Source of the DNA: Pleionea sp041591085
Lineage (GTDB): Bacteria > Pseudomonadota > Gammaproteobacteria > Enterobacterales > Kangiellaceae
Length of the DNA stretch: 5,860 bases
Direction: 5' to 3'
NCBI GenBank assembly: GCA_041591085.1
Contig: JBFHSP010000186.1
Coordinates: forward strand, 1-5,860
Positions 1 through 5,757 of the stretch are shown here, piece by piece. Numbering within the stretch: the stretch's first letter is position 1; each line of letters begins with the position of its first letter. The translations under genes were made by a program, and so were the position numbers. Below the pieces are notes generated by a model. It saw only the letters and a list, made by a program, of their open reading frames with translations, was not told where the DNA came from and did not search any database.

Positions 1-2
1 AG

Positions 3-917
3 GCTTTAGCAAGAATATGGCTGGCCAAAGGCGTAGGCAAAGAAGACCGGATCCATTTAGAGCAGCCTTGGGCAACAACCCCATTTGAGTTTCCCATTGA
101 AGGGGGACGCATCAGCGCAACCGTAGTGGATTATCAAAGCTGCTTTAATTTGAACTCGTTAGACTCGGTGGACACCCAAGGAAATCCAGGTGGAGCAAAT
201 AGTTTGACACCTCAAGAAGAGAACGGAGGTTCTAGGGATGAAAGCCGAGATGCTACTAACACTGGACAACCGCCAGGCACGCCAGAGCAAAATCCGGATC
301 ATGTTATTTATGAGCGGCTGGTCGAAGAAGTTTCAAAAGGTTTAGATAACATTGAAATCAGTCCCAAAGCCTTGACGGCCACCGTGATAGACTGGGTTGA
401 TAATGATATTGAGCCGCGTGGTGCCGATGGCGCTGAAGATTTGGAATACACCGGTTGGCAAGTACCTTATCGTACCGCTAACGCATGGTTTGGTCATGTA
501 TCTGAGTTACGCTTAGTGAAAGGCTATAGTGCTAAAGTGTATGAGGCGATTAAGCCACTTGTGTGTGTGTTGCCTGATAATATGGTCAAACAAATCAATG
601 TAAATACGCTGACCTCTGATCATGCCCCCATTTTAAAAGCGCTGTACAAAGACATGAGTTTATCTAATGCTCAGGCGCTGATTTCCGCTCGTCCAGAAGA
701 CGGATACGATTTAGGTTCATTTCAGCAAGAACTGAGTCAATTACAAATTGCACAAGCAGATAACAGTTACATTACCTTTAGCAGTGATTATTTTATGGTG
801 AATATTTCGGTTGATTATCAAGGCACCTTCTTCAAAATGGGGTCATTGATCCGCCGTGCCGGTGATGCCAACAATGTGGAATTTAAAGTGATTGCTCGTT
901 ATTTTGGAGATTATTAA
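3..917 (+). CDS. gspK: Type II secretion minor pseudopilin GspK, 3' part (5' end outside window)
   Basis: GspK is the large minor pseudopilin that caps the tip of the periplasmic pseudopilus together with GspI and GspJ. The frame is open from the first complete codon, so the start, the prepilin-peptidase site and the N-terminal helix lie upstream. An internal GTG at 126 sits inside conserved sequence and is not the start. Of the 304 residues visible, the family signatures are HLEQPW (about 20-25), DYQSCFNLNSL (43-53), a WVDNDIEP...GAEDLEY segment (131-149) that matches the acidic, calcium-associated part of GspK, the PYRTANAWF segment (155-163) and PLVCVLPDN (185-193). The cysteines at 47 and 188 could pair in the periplasm. 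By comparison with the remembered E. coli protein about 55-60 residues are missing, which makes the full protein near 360 residues, longer than usual. The excess is a polar Gly/Pro/Asn/Glu-rich linker at about 57-98. The stop codon overlaps the gspL start. Identity is very secure from motifs and neighbours. Confidence 0.95.
   Translation, partial: ALARIWLAKGVGKEDRIHLEQPWATTPFEFPIEGGRISATVVDYQSCFNLNSLDSVDTQGNPGGANSLTPQEENGGSRDESRDATNTGQPPGTPEQNPDHVIYERLVEEVSKGLDNIEISPKALTATVIDWVDNDIEPRGADGAEDLEYTGWQVPYRTANAWFGHVSELRLVKGYSAKVYEAIKPLVCVLPDNMVKQINVNTLTSDHAPILKALYKDMSLSNAQALISARPEDGYDLGSFQQELSQLQIAQADNSYITFSSDYFMVNISVDYQGTFFKMGSLIRRAGDANNVEFKVIARYFGDY
906..909 (+). promoter_or_regulatory. Shine-Dalgarno site of gspL inside the end of gspK
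   Basis: GGAG lies 7 bases before the gspL ATG at 917 and is formed by the last gspK codons. Together with the TAATG overlap it supports this start and suggests that gspL translation is coupled to gspK. Confidence 0.6.
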
Positions 918-2155
918 TGAAGACACGATTGTATCTTCGATTACCCTCTCATAAACAAGGTACCTTGTCTTGGGCTATCAAAGCCGATGACAGTGATGCT
1001 TATGTCGAGCAAGGTGAACTTCTCAGCGTTGATTTAGTCGCGCTGGTTGAAAAATCACAAAAAATGGATGTGGTAGTGATAGTGCCAGCGTCTTTAGTGA
1101 CGCTTAAACAAGTTATTACGCCCGCTAAACAACTCAAACAAATTCAGCGTGCCGTCCCGTTTATGCTCGAGGACCAAGTTGCTAGTGGGATCGATGCTTT
1201 GCACTTTGCTTATGGCAAGCGCGGTAAACACGGTGACATTGAGGTGGCATTTTGTAGCAAAATGCAACTTCAACATTGGTTAGATTGGTTTAACCAAATA
1301 GAGCTAAAGGTGAAAACTCTGTTGGTTGAACAGCAATTATTGCAGGGTACTTCTGACGCAACCGAAATCATCCTATTAGACGATATGGCTTTGGTGTCAC
1401 AAATAGATGGTAAACGATGGAGCTGTCAGCGTGATTTATTACCGCTGCTATGGTCGGAACGGCCAGCAACTACCAATAATGATTCAGAGGCAAATGATTT
1501 GTCTCAATCATCGGTTCGGGTTTTTCACGATGGCGAATTAGAGTCTTTCTGGCATGATCAAGCGGAAGTGATTGCGCAACCGATAACACCACAAGACTGG
1601 CTTAAAAATCTAATCGGTCAAATTGATAAACAAAAAATTAACTTACTGCAAGGTGAGTTCGCGGTAAAAAAAGAAAGTAATTTGCAGTGGCAAAAGTTTA
1701 AGTCAATTGGCGTTTTTGCTTGTATCGCTTTGGTTATGTTTATTGGATTGCGGGCGTCACAATGGTACACACTCAACAATGAATATGAACAATTACAAAC
1801 TCAAGGAGAGTCTTTGTTTCAAAAAGTGTTTTCCCGCAGAGCAAGAGCAGGTGATTTGTTAGGTCAAGCAGAACGATTGTTAAAGCGTGGCGGAAAAGAA
1901 GACGAACCAGGTGAGTTTTTACACTTACTGAACGAAACGTCGAAACATTTAGAAAAAGCTCAAACGATTAAACCAACTAGCGCAACTTTTGACGGTAAAA
2001 AATCAGAGCTTCGAGTTGATATTTTAGGCCCCGATTATTCAGCACTTAATCAGTTTAAAGATTTACTGCAAAATAACGGACTTAAAGTAGATATGTCATC
2101 GGCCAGTGCCCAAGGTGATAGTTATTCTAGCCGAATTACCATAAGGAGAGACTAA
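917..2155 (+). CDS. gspL: Type II secretion inner-membrane platform protein GspL
   Basis: GspL is a bitopic inner-membrane protein that recruits the GspE ATPase through its cytoplasmic domain and pairs with GspM in the periplasm. At 412 residues it has the normal family size. Residues 1 to about 255 form the cytoplasmic actin-like domain; the segment around residues 74-85 (IQRAVPFMLEDQ) and the ILLDDMAL stretch are typical. A single hydrophobic segment at about 264-278 (IGVFACIALVMFIGL) is preceded by lysines, which fits an inside-facing N-terminus. A Glu/Gln-rich helical stretch follows (about 283-330). The C-terminal 60 residues or so (TFDGKKSELRVDI to RITIRRD) fit the periplasmic ferredoxin-like domain. 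The start ATG overlaps the gspK stop by one base and has a GGAG site. The end overlaps the gspM start in the same way. Position between gspK and gspM makes the assignment firm even though GspL sequences diverge strongly. Confidence 0.95.
   Translation: MKTRLYLRLPSHKQGTLSWAIKADDSDAYVEQGELLSVDLVALVEKSQKMDVVVIVPASLVTLKQVITPAKQLKQIQRAVPFMLEDQVASGIDALHFAYGKRGKHGDIEVAFCSKMQLQHWLDWFNQIELKVKTLLVEQQLLQGTSDATEIILLDDMALVSQIDGKRWSCQRDLLPLLWSERPATTNNDSEANDLSQSSVRVFHDGELESFWHDQAEVIAQPITPQDWLKNLIGQIDKQKINLLQGEFAVKKESNLQWQKFKSIGVFACIALVMFIGLRASQWYTLNNEYEQLQTQGESLFQKVFSRRARAGDLLGQAERLLKRGGKEDEPGEFLHLLNETSKHLEKAQTIKPTSATFDGKKSELRVDILGPDYSALNQFKDLLQNNGLKVDMSSASAQGDSYSSRITIRRD
2143..2148 (+). promoter_or_regulatory. 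Strong Shine-Dalgarno site of gspM
   Basis: AAGGAG lies 6 bases before the gspM ATG at 2155, within the last codons of gspL. It is the best ribosome binding site among the gene junctions of this window and fixes the gspM start, which overlaps the gspL stop as TAATG. Confidence 0.7.
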
Positions 2156-2619
2156 TGAACGCATTATTAGAATGGTATGAGTCTCAACCCGAGCGTGAGC
2201 AAAAATTAATCCAAATTTTAGCACCGGTTATTGCAGTTTTAATTTTGATCTTTGCTGTGATTCTACCGTTAGAAAATCTGGTAAACAAAAAACAAAATGA
2301 AGTGGAACGGACCCGCGAAGCAGTGATTTTATTGCTGCAACAACAACCGCAAGGACAAACGAGTAATAAAAAACAGGTAACTTCATTAACTAATATTGTG
2401 ACTAATACCTCGCGTCAAATGGGATTTAAACTCGATCGTTTTGAAGAAAAAAAAGATGGTGAAATCAACCTATGGTTTGATCGCATTGGTTTCGACAAAA
2501 TGGTGGCTTGGCTTGCTCGTTTAGAAAATGAATATGGCATTACGGCCTCTTATGTATCGGTTAGTCAAACCAGCGATCAAGGAGTTGTTCGCGCCAACCT
2601 AAGATTACTTGCAGAATAA
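2155..2619 (+). CDS. gspM: Type II secretion inner-membrane protein GspM
   Basis: GspM is a small inner-membrane partner of GspL in the assembly platform. The 154-residue product has the expected layout: a short cytoplasmic N-terminus (NALLEWYESQPEREQKL, the usual 'W..R..REQ' style lead-in), one membrane helix at about 18-39, a charged, probably helical stretch from about 44 to 65, and a small periplasmic domain of ferredoxin-like type (about 75-154), ending in VVRANLRLLAE. An 'R..LW.D...FD.MV.WL..L...YGI' pattern around residues 100-125 is typical of the family. The gene overlaps gspL by one base and is followed two bases later by gspN. It contains an A8 run at 2447-2454 encoding EEKK, which is in frame and leaves the gene intact. 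Assignment rests on both domain layout and gene order. Confidence 0.93.
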   Translation: MNALLEWYESQPEREQKLIQILAPVIAVLILIFAVILPLENLVNKKQNEVERTREAVILLLQQQPQGQTSNKKQVTSLTNIVTNTSRQMGFKLDRFEEKKDGEINLWFDRIGFDKMVAWLARLENEYGITASYVSVSQTSDQGVVRANLRLLAE

Positions 2620-2621
2620 TT

Positions 2622-3368
2622 ATGAATAAAAAACTCACCTGGTTAACTTTGCCCATCGTTTTATTGTTTTTGATCATGATGGCACCGGCACGAATAGTGG
2701 TTTCTTTGATCGGTGACTCACTACCTGTTTCTATCAGTGGCGTCAGCGGCAGTATTTGGAATGGTAAAGCAGCCTCCGTTAATCATCGACAAGTAGCCGT
2801 GAGTAATGTCAGTTGGGATCTCAATGCGTTCAGTTTGATATTAGGAAAAGCTTCAGCTTATGTATCTGTTAAAGACGCGAAGATTCAGTTCAGCGGTGAT
2901 GTAAGTATGAATCTAAGCCAAGAAATAACGATAAAGAACGCACAGATGGACTTGAGTGCCAATACGTTGTCGCCTTTTTTACCGCTAAGAAATGCCAGTA
3001 TTGATGGTCAAGTTAAAGCGGATATTCAAAGCATAGTTTTTCATCCGGAAACGGGTCCGAGTGCAGTCGATTTATCGGTATCGATAAAAGATGTTGAGGC
3101 TTCAATCACCGGGCCAAAGTTAGCGCTGGGTGATTTTAGGTTTAAAGCTATAAGTCAAAACGAAAATACGGTCGCCATAAACGCAATGCCCGCATCGAAT
3201 GAACTTGATTTAAAAGGCCGTGCCATGATCAATTGGCCAAAATCAGTGGATTTGAATTTAACGGTTAAAGACGATGTGGCCGATAATTTAAAGAGCACGG
3301 TAGCATTTCTAAAGTTAACCCCAGAAGGTCGACGAGAACTAGCCATGAGCTTACCCATTAATCGATAA
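2622..3368 (+). CDS. gspN: Type II secretion protein GspN
   Basis: GspN is an accessory type II secretion protein present in only a subset of systems. It is thought to be anchored in the inner membrane with most of the chain in the periplasm, and its exact role is poorly defined. The 248-residue product matches the usual size (about 250). It has a lysine-containing start, a hydrophobic N-terminal segment (about 7-22) without an obvious signal-peptidase or lipobox site, and then the family hallmark near residues 38-50, ISGVSGSIWNGKA. The rest is predicted to be largely beta-strand with repeated short amphipathic segments. The start lies 2 bases after the gspM stop, with no good Shine-Dalgarno sequence, so translation probably depends on ribosomes finishing gspM. 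It is the last gsp gene here; no gspO follows, so the prepilin peptidase is presumably encoded elsewhere (pilD). Confidence 0.92.
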   Translation: MNKKLTWLTLPIVLLFLIMMAPARIVVSLIGDSLPVSISGVSGSIWNGKAASVNHRQVAVSNVSWDLNAFSLILGKASAYVSVKDAKIQFSGDVSMNLSQEITIKNAQMDLSANTLSPFLPLRNASIDGQVKADIQSIVFHPETGPSAVDLSVSIKDVEASITGPKLALGDFRFKAISQNENTVAINAMPASNELDLKGRAMINWPKSVDLNLTVKDDVADNLKSTVAFLKLTPEGRRELAMSLPINR

Positions 3369-3385
3369 GTTATATTTGACCAACG

Positions 3386-4069
3386 ATGGATAGTAACAAT
3401 ACTCGTTTAACACCCAATGACCTAGATTGGAATCTCATTGATACCGTTCTACTCGATATGGATGGAACCATTCTTGACTTGCACTTTGATAATTACTTTT
3501 GGTTATCTTATTTACCGCTTGTGTATGCAGACAAGCATGCTCTGACACTCGAACAATCTAAAGAAATTCTTTATCAAAAATTTAATGCTATTCGTGGAAC
3601 CCTTAATTGGTATTGTTTAGATTACTGGACATCAGAATTACAATTAGACATTGTAGGTTTAAAACGCGCTATGGCTGACAAAATAGCGTTTCGACCGCAA
3701 GCTGTAGAGTTTTTAACTTTTTTGCAAAAACAAAATAAGCAAGTGTATTTACTCACCAATGCGCATCCTAAAAGTTTGGAAATAAAATTATTGAATACTC
3801 AATTTCATCAATACTTCAATGAGCTTTATTCTTCGCATCAGTTTGGCGCACCTAAAGAAGAGCAAGTTTTTTGGCAAAAAGCGCAAGCAACCATTCAATT
3901 TGATAAATTTAGATCATTGTTTATTGATGACAGCGAAACTATTTTAAAATCAGCTCGACAATTTGGTATAGCTTATTGTTTAGGTATTAGTCAGCCCGAT
4001 AGTCAAAATCATCCCGTTAGTTATAACGAGTTTACTGGCGTCGAGAATTTCTTAGAATGGATAAATTAA
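3386..4069 (+). CDS. yrfG: HAD-family GMP/IMP 5'-nucleotidase YrfG
   Basis: This is a cytoplasmic haloacid dehalogenase-type phosphatase. The E. coli homologue YrfG dephosphorylates purine 5'-mononucleotides (IMP, GMP). All four HAD motifs are present in the 227 residues: motif I DMDGT with nucleophile Asp24 and acid/base Asp26, motif II Thr124 in LLTNAH, motif III Lys157 in GAPKEEQ, and motif IV Asp181-Asp182 in FIDDSE. The FDNYFWLSYLP stretch after motif I is distinctive for YrfG and separates it from generic HAD enzymes. The chosen ATG gives about nine more N-terminal residues than my recollection of the E. coli protein, but no other start codon lies between it and motif I. It follows gspN after 17 bases without a clear ribosome binding site, so it is probably read as part of the gsp transcript. 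Nothing visible is broken. Confidence 0.92.
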   Translation: MDSNNTRLTPNDLDWNLIDTVLLDMDGTILDLHFDNYFWLSYLPLVYADKHALTLEQSKEILYQKFNAIRGTLNWYCLDYWTSELQLDIVGLKRAMADKIAFRPQAVEFLTFLQKQNKQVYLLTNAHPKSLEIKLLNTQFHQYFNELYSSHQFGAPKEEQVFWQKAQATIQFDKFRSLFIDDSETILKSARQFGIAYCLGISQPDSQNHPVSYNEFTGVENFLEWIN

Positions 4070-4101
4070 TGTTGATTAACAAAACTGAAAAGCGCTCATA
4101 A
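4069..4101 (+). other. Ten-codon mini-ORF bridging yrfG and nudE
   Basis: An ATG at 4069 overlaps the yrfG stop as TAATG and opens a frame of ten codons (MLINKTEKRS), which stops at 4099-4101, three bases before the nudE ATG. It has no convincing Shine-Dalgarno site of its own. It could carry terminating ribosomes from yrfG to nudE, which also lacks a good site, or it could be chance in an AT-rich gap. It is listed as a candidate leader, not as a protein gene. Confidence 0.25.
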
Positions 4102-4104
4102 AAC

Positions 4105-4653
4105 ATGCCAAAACCAAAAATTCACAAAGTCGAACAAGTCGCAAAAACTAATATTTTTTGCGTTGAACAATTATCATTAGAGTTTTCTAATGGTGCAACT
4201 CGCGTTTATGAGCGTTTACGTGCTGGTGGCAGCGGTGCGGTGATGATTATTGCGCTTAATGAAAAAAATGAATTACTGTTAATAAAAGAATATGCCGCAG
4301 GCGTTGAAGATTATGTTCTCGCTTTTCCAAAAGGCTTGGTTGATCAAGGGGAGTCGATATTTGCTGCAGCTAACCGAGAGCTTAAAGAAGAAGTAGGAAT
4401 GGGTGCTCACTCATTGTACGAACTGAAGAAAGTGACTTTAGCGCCAGGCTACTTAAGTCATGTGATGAGTATCGTTTTCGCTCATGATCTTTACCCAGAA
4501 CAGTTGCAAGGTGATGAGCCAGAGCCGATAGAAGTAGTGCCAGTGCCTTTAGATAAAGCATTCGAACTTCTTGATGATCCCAGTTTTAACGAAGCTCGTT
4601 CGATTGCCGGACTTTACTTGGCCATTGACCATTTAAAATCAATTCGCTCTTAG
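4105..4653 (+). CDS. nudE: Nudix hydrolase NudE (ADP compounds hydrolase)
   Basis: NudE is a cytoplasmic Nudix pyrophosphatase that in E. coli cleaves ADP-ribose, NADH, Ap3A and related ADP-containing compounds to AMP and a second phosphate product. The 182-residue product carries a perfect Nudix box at residues 77-99: Gly77, Glu83, then Arg91-Glu92-Leu93, Glu95-Glu96 and Gly98-Met99, where the glutamates bind the catalytic metal. Family-specific stretches around it are LEFSNG..RVYERLR (25-39), IKEYAAG (60-66), DLYPEQLQGDEPEP in the C-terminal half and DPSFNEARS near the end. These agree with NudE and not with NudF or RppH. The length is close to the 186 residues of E. coli. The start has no strong ribosome binding site, but the N-terminus lines up with the E. 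coli protein. The 35-base gap from yrfG contains no convincing promoter, and cysQ follows after one base. In E. coli nudE and yrfG are also close together. Confidence 0.95.
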   Translation: MPKPKIHKVEQVAKTNIFCVEQLSLEFSNGATRVYERLRAGGSGAVMIIALNEKNELLLIKEYAAGVEDYVLAFPKGLVDQGESIFAAANRELKEEVGMGAHSLYELKKVTLAPGYLSHVMSIVFAHDLYPEQLQGDEPEPIEVVPVPLDKAFELLDDPSFNEARSIAGLYLAIDHLKSIRS

Positions 4654-4654
4654 T

Positions 4655-5512
4655 ATGACGGCTTATTCATTACCAGAAGTTTTACAGAATACTCATCTAT
4701 CACCACAGGAATGGATCAATCATTTACATGTTCTCGCAGCACAAGCCGCAACAGAAATTTGTAAGATTTATCATAGACATGATATTCAAGTTACTCATAA
4801 ATCAGATAGTACACCGTTAACCGAAGCTGATTTAGCATCTCATCATATTCTGTCGCACGGACTCAAATTACTGACTCCTAACTACCCTGTGCTTTCGGAA
4901 GAAAATTTCGACGAGGTAAAAAAGATTAGGTGTAACTGGAATACTTATTGGCTTATCGATCCGTTAGATGGAACCAAAGAGTTTCTCGATAATAATGATG
5001 AGTTTACCATTAACATTGCTTTGATTCATAACCATCAGCCCGTCATAGGCTGCGTTTATATTCCAGTCACTAAAAAGTGCTACGTAGCAATATCTGGATA
5101 TGGCGCATTTAAACTGGATAATGGTGAGCAAAAATCATTAATCAGAGAGGCTAATACCTCAAACATTTTTACTAATCGATTACGAATAGTTGCAAGTCGC
5201 AGAACGGGTCTGGAAAAAATTAAGCAATTAACGGATCAGATTAAAGATTATGAAATTGTTCATATTGGTTCGGCATTAAAGTTGTGTTTTATTGCTGAAA
5301 ATAAGGCAGATATTTATCCTCGTTTCGGCCCTACTTCAGAGTGGGACACCGCTGCCGCTCACTGCATTCTAAAAGAAACCGGTGGCGAGATATTTGATTT
5401 TAATGGTCAAGCTCTTCGATACAATGAAAAATCGTCGATTATTAATCCAGATTTTGTCGCTGTGAGATGTCCAGAACTCCTTTCTCATGTCACTGGATTG
5501 TTTTCGAAATAA
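4655..5512 (+). CDS. cysQ: 3'(2'),5'-bisphosphate nucleotidase CysQ
   Basis: CysQ converts 3'-phosphoadenosine 5'-phosphate (PAP), a by-product of sulfate assimilation and of 4'-phosphopantetheine transfer, to AMP and phosphate. It belongs to the inositol monophosphatase-like, lithium-sensitive, Mg-dependent superfamily. The metal-binding motifs are present: a Glu in LSEEN (82-83), DPLDGTKEFL with Asp102 and Asp105 (102-111), and SEWDTAAAH with Asp231 (228-236). The KSDSTPLTEAD segment (49-59) and the GSALKLC...ADIYPRFGPTSEWDTAA block are typical of CysQ and not of SuhB. At 285 residues it is longer than E. coli CysQ (about 246). About 20 extra residues lie before the first conserved helix and no internal ATG offers a shorter start, while the C-terminal part adds a few more. 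It begins one base after the nudE stop without a visible Shine-Dalgarno site, which suggests coupling. It is the last gene of the unit, and a hairpin with a T-run lies about 90 bases downstream. Confidence 0.95.
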   Translation: MTAYSLPEVLQNTHLSPQEWINHLHVLAAQAATEICKIYHRHDIQVTHKSDSTPLTEADLASHHILSHGLKLLTPNYPVLSEENFDEVKKIRCNWNTYWLIDPLDGTKEFLDNNDEFTINIALIHNHQPVIGCVYIPVTKKCYVAISGYGAFKLDNGEQKSLIREANTSNIFTNRLRIVASRRTGLEKIKQLTDQIKDYEIVHIGSALKLCFIAENKADIYPRFGPTSEWDTAAAHCILKETGGEIFDFNGQALRYNEKSSIINPDFVAVRCPELLSHVTGLFSK

Positions 5513-5598
5513 TTTGAGCTTAAAAGAGAAGTTTTAATTTGTAGGAGTATGTGAAAAATGAGCACAAAGCGGAAGTCAGCATCTCAACTTTCTCTGTC

Positions 5599-5636
5599 AT
5601 TGTGAGTCGCGAAGCGACGTGACAATCTAATTTTTT
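5599..5636 (+). terminator. Hairpin plus T-run, candidate operon terminator within a dispersed repeat
   Basis: ATTGT (5599-5603) pairs with ACAAT (5622-5626), and GTCGC (5606-5610) pairs with GCGAC (5614-5618) around a GAA loop, with a small GA/GTG internal loop between the stems. The T-run TTTTTT begins at 5631, four bases after the stem. The GC-rich upper stem and T-run fit Rho-independent termination of the gsp-cysQ transcript. The gap of four bases (CTAA) and the internal loop make it less than ideal. The surrounding sequence, GTCATTG...GCGAAGCGAC...GACAATC, also resembles a common dispersed bacterial palindrome. Confidence 0.5.
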
Positions 5637-5642
5637 ATTTCG

Positions 5643-5672
5643 TCATTCCGCACATTTGATGATGCGGAATCC
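5643..5672. repeat. Palindromic GTCATTCCGCA...TGCGGAATCC repeat
   Basis: ATTCCGCA (5645-5652) and TGCGGAAT (5663-5670) are perfect 8-bp inverted arms around a 10-base loop, in which CAT and ATG can pair further. The flanks, GTC before and CC after, match the widespread intergenic element usually seen as GTCATTCCCGC...GCGGGAATCC in proteobacteria. That resemblance is from memory, while the inverted arms are seen directly. It is likely one copy of a dispersed repeat family in this genome. Confidence 0.65.
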
Positions 5673-5691
5673 AGTTTTTAAATTCTAAAGT

Positions 5692-5722
5692 CAAAAGCGA
5701 TTTCGCACCGCTAACGCTTTTG
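5692..5722. repeat. 8-bp inverted repeat CAAAAGCG/CGCTTTTG
   Basis: CAAAAGCG (5692-5699) and CGCTTTTG (5715-5722) are exact inverted arms with a 15-base loop. The loop is GC-containing and holds a second short GCG-rich part. No T-run follows, so it does not look like a terminator. It lies directly between the GGAATCC palindrome and the 11-bp hairpin and shares the CAAAAG/CTTTTG word with the latter. Confidence 0.45.
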
Positions 5723-5727
5723 CGCGA

Positions 5728-5757
5728 CTCTCTTTTGTCAGTCGATACAAAAGAGAG
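5728..5757. repeat. Perfect 11-bp inverted repeat CTCTCTTTTGT/ACAAAAGAGAG
   Basis: CTCTCTTTTGT (5728-5738) and ACAAAAGAGAG (5747-5757) are perfectly complementary around an 8-base loop. The stem is followed by an A-run on the + strand and so lacks a terminator tail in either direction. A mutually exclusive stem, CGACT (5725-5729) with AGTCG (5740-5744), overlaps it. The word context resembles dispersed intergenic repeats in other gammaproteobacteria, but the family cannot be named from the sequence alone. Confidence 0.6.

Noticed and set aside
126..917. GTG at 126 as the start of gspK
   Set aside because: The frame is open back to the window edge, and the upstream codons encode conserved GspK sequence (HLEQPW and the FPIEGGR stretch). 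The gene is truncated by the window and does not start here.
1094..1276. 60-codon frame on the - strand inside gspL
   Set aside because: It lies entirely within a secure gspL coding region, resembles no known protein and has no separate signals; it is a shadow frame.
2447..2454. A8 run in gspM as a programmed frameshift site
   Set aside because: The gene reads through intact with normal length and no alternative frame extends usefully. Homopolymer A runs encoding EEKK are expected in an AT-rich genome.
3252..3287. Possible internal promoter in gspN (TTGAAT and GATAAT)
   Set aside because: The spacing of 24 bases is far from the usual 16-18, and no suitable -35 box lies at the right distance from GATAAT.
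3155..3358. 67-codon frame on the - strand inside gspN
   Set aside because: It lies within gspN, has no recognisable domain or ribosome binding site, and is most likely a shadow frame.
4072..4101. Possible promoter before nudE (TTGATT, 18 bases, TCATAA)
   Set aside because: Transcription would begin at or just past the nudE ATG, and the -10 match is poor, so it would not serve nudE sensibly.
5551..5622. Tiny frames after AGGAG at 5543-5547: GTG at 5551 (23 codons) and ATG at 5558 (15 codons, to 5605)
   Set aside because: The GTG is only three bases from the AGGAG and the ATG is ten bases away. Both frames run into the dispersed palindrome, and the products show no recognisable feature. Chance is the simpler explanation, though ribosome profiling could revisit it.
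5728..5757. 11-bp hairpin as a bidirectional terminator
   Set aside because: On the + strand it is followed by an A-run, and on the - strand the T-run precedes the hairpin instead of following it, so neither direction has the required tail.
5641..5757. CRISPR-like array
   Set aside because: The palindromes differ from each other in sequence and spacing, there are no regularly spaced identical repeats, and no cas genes are in view.
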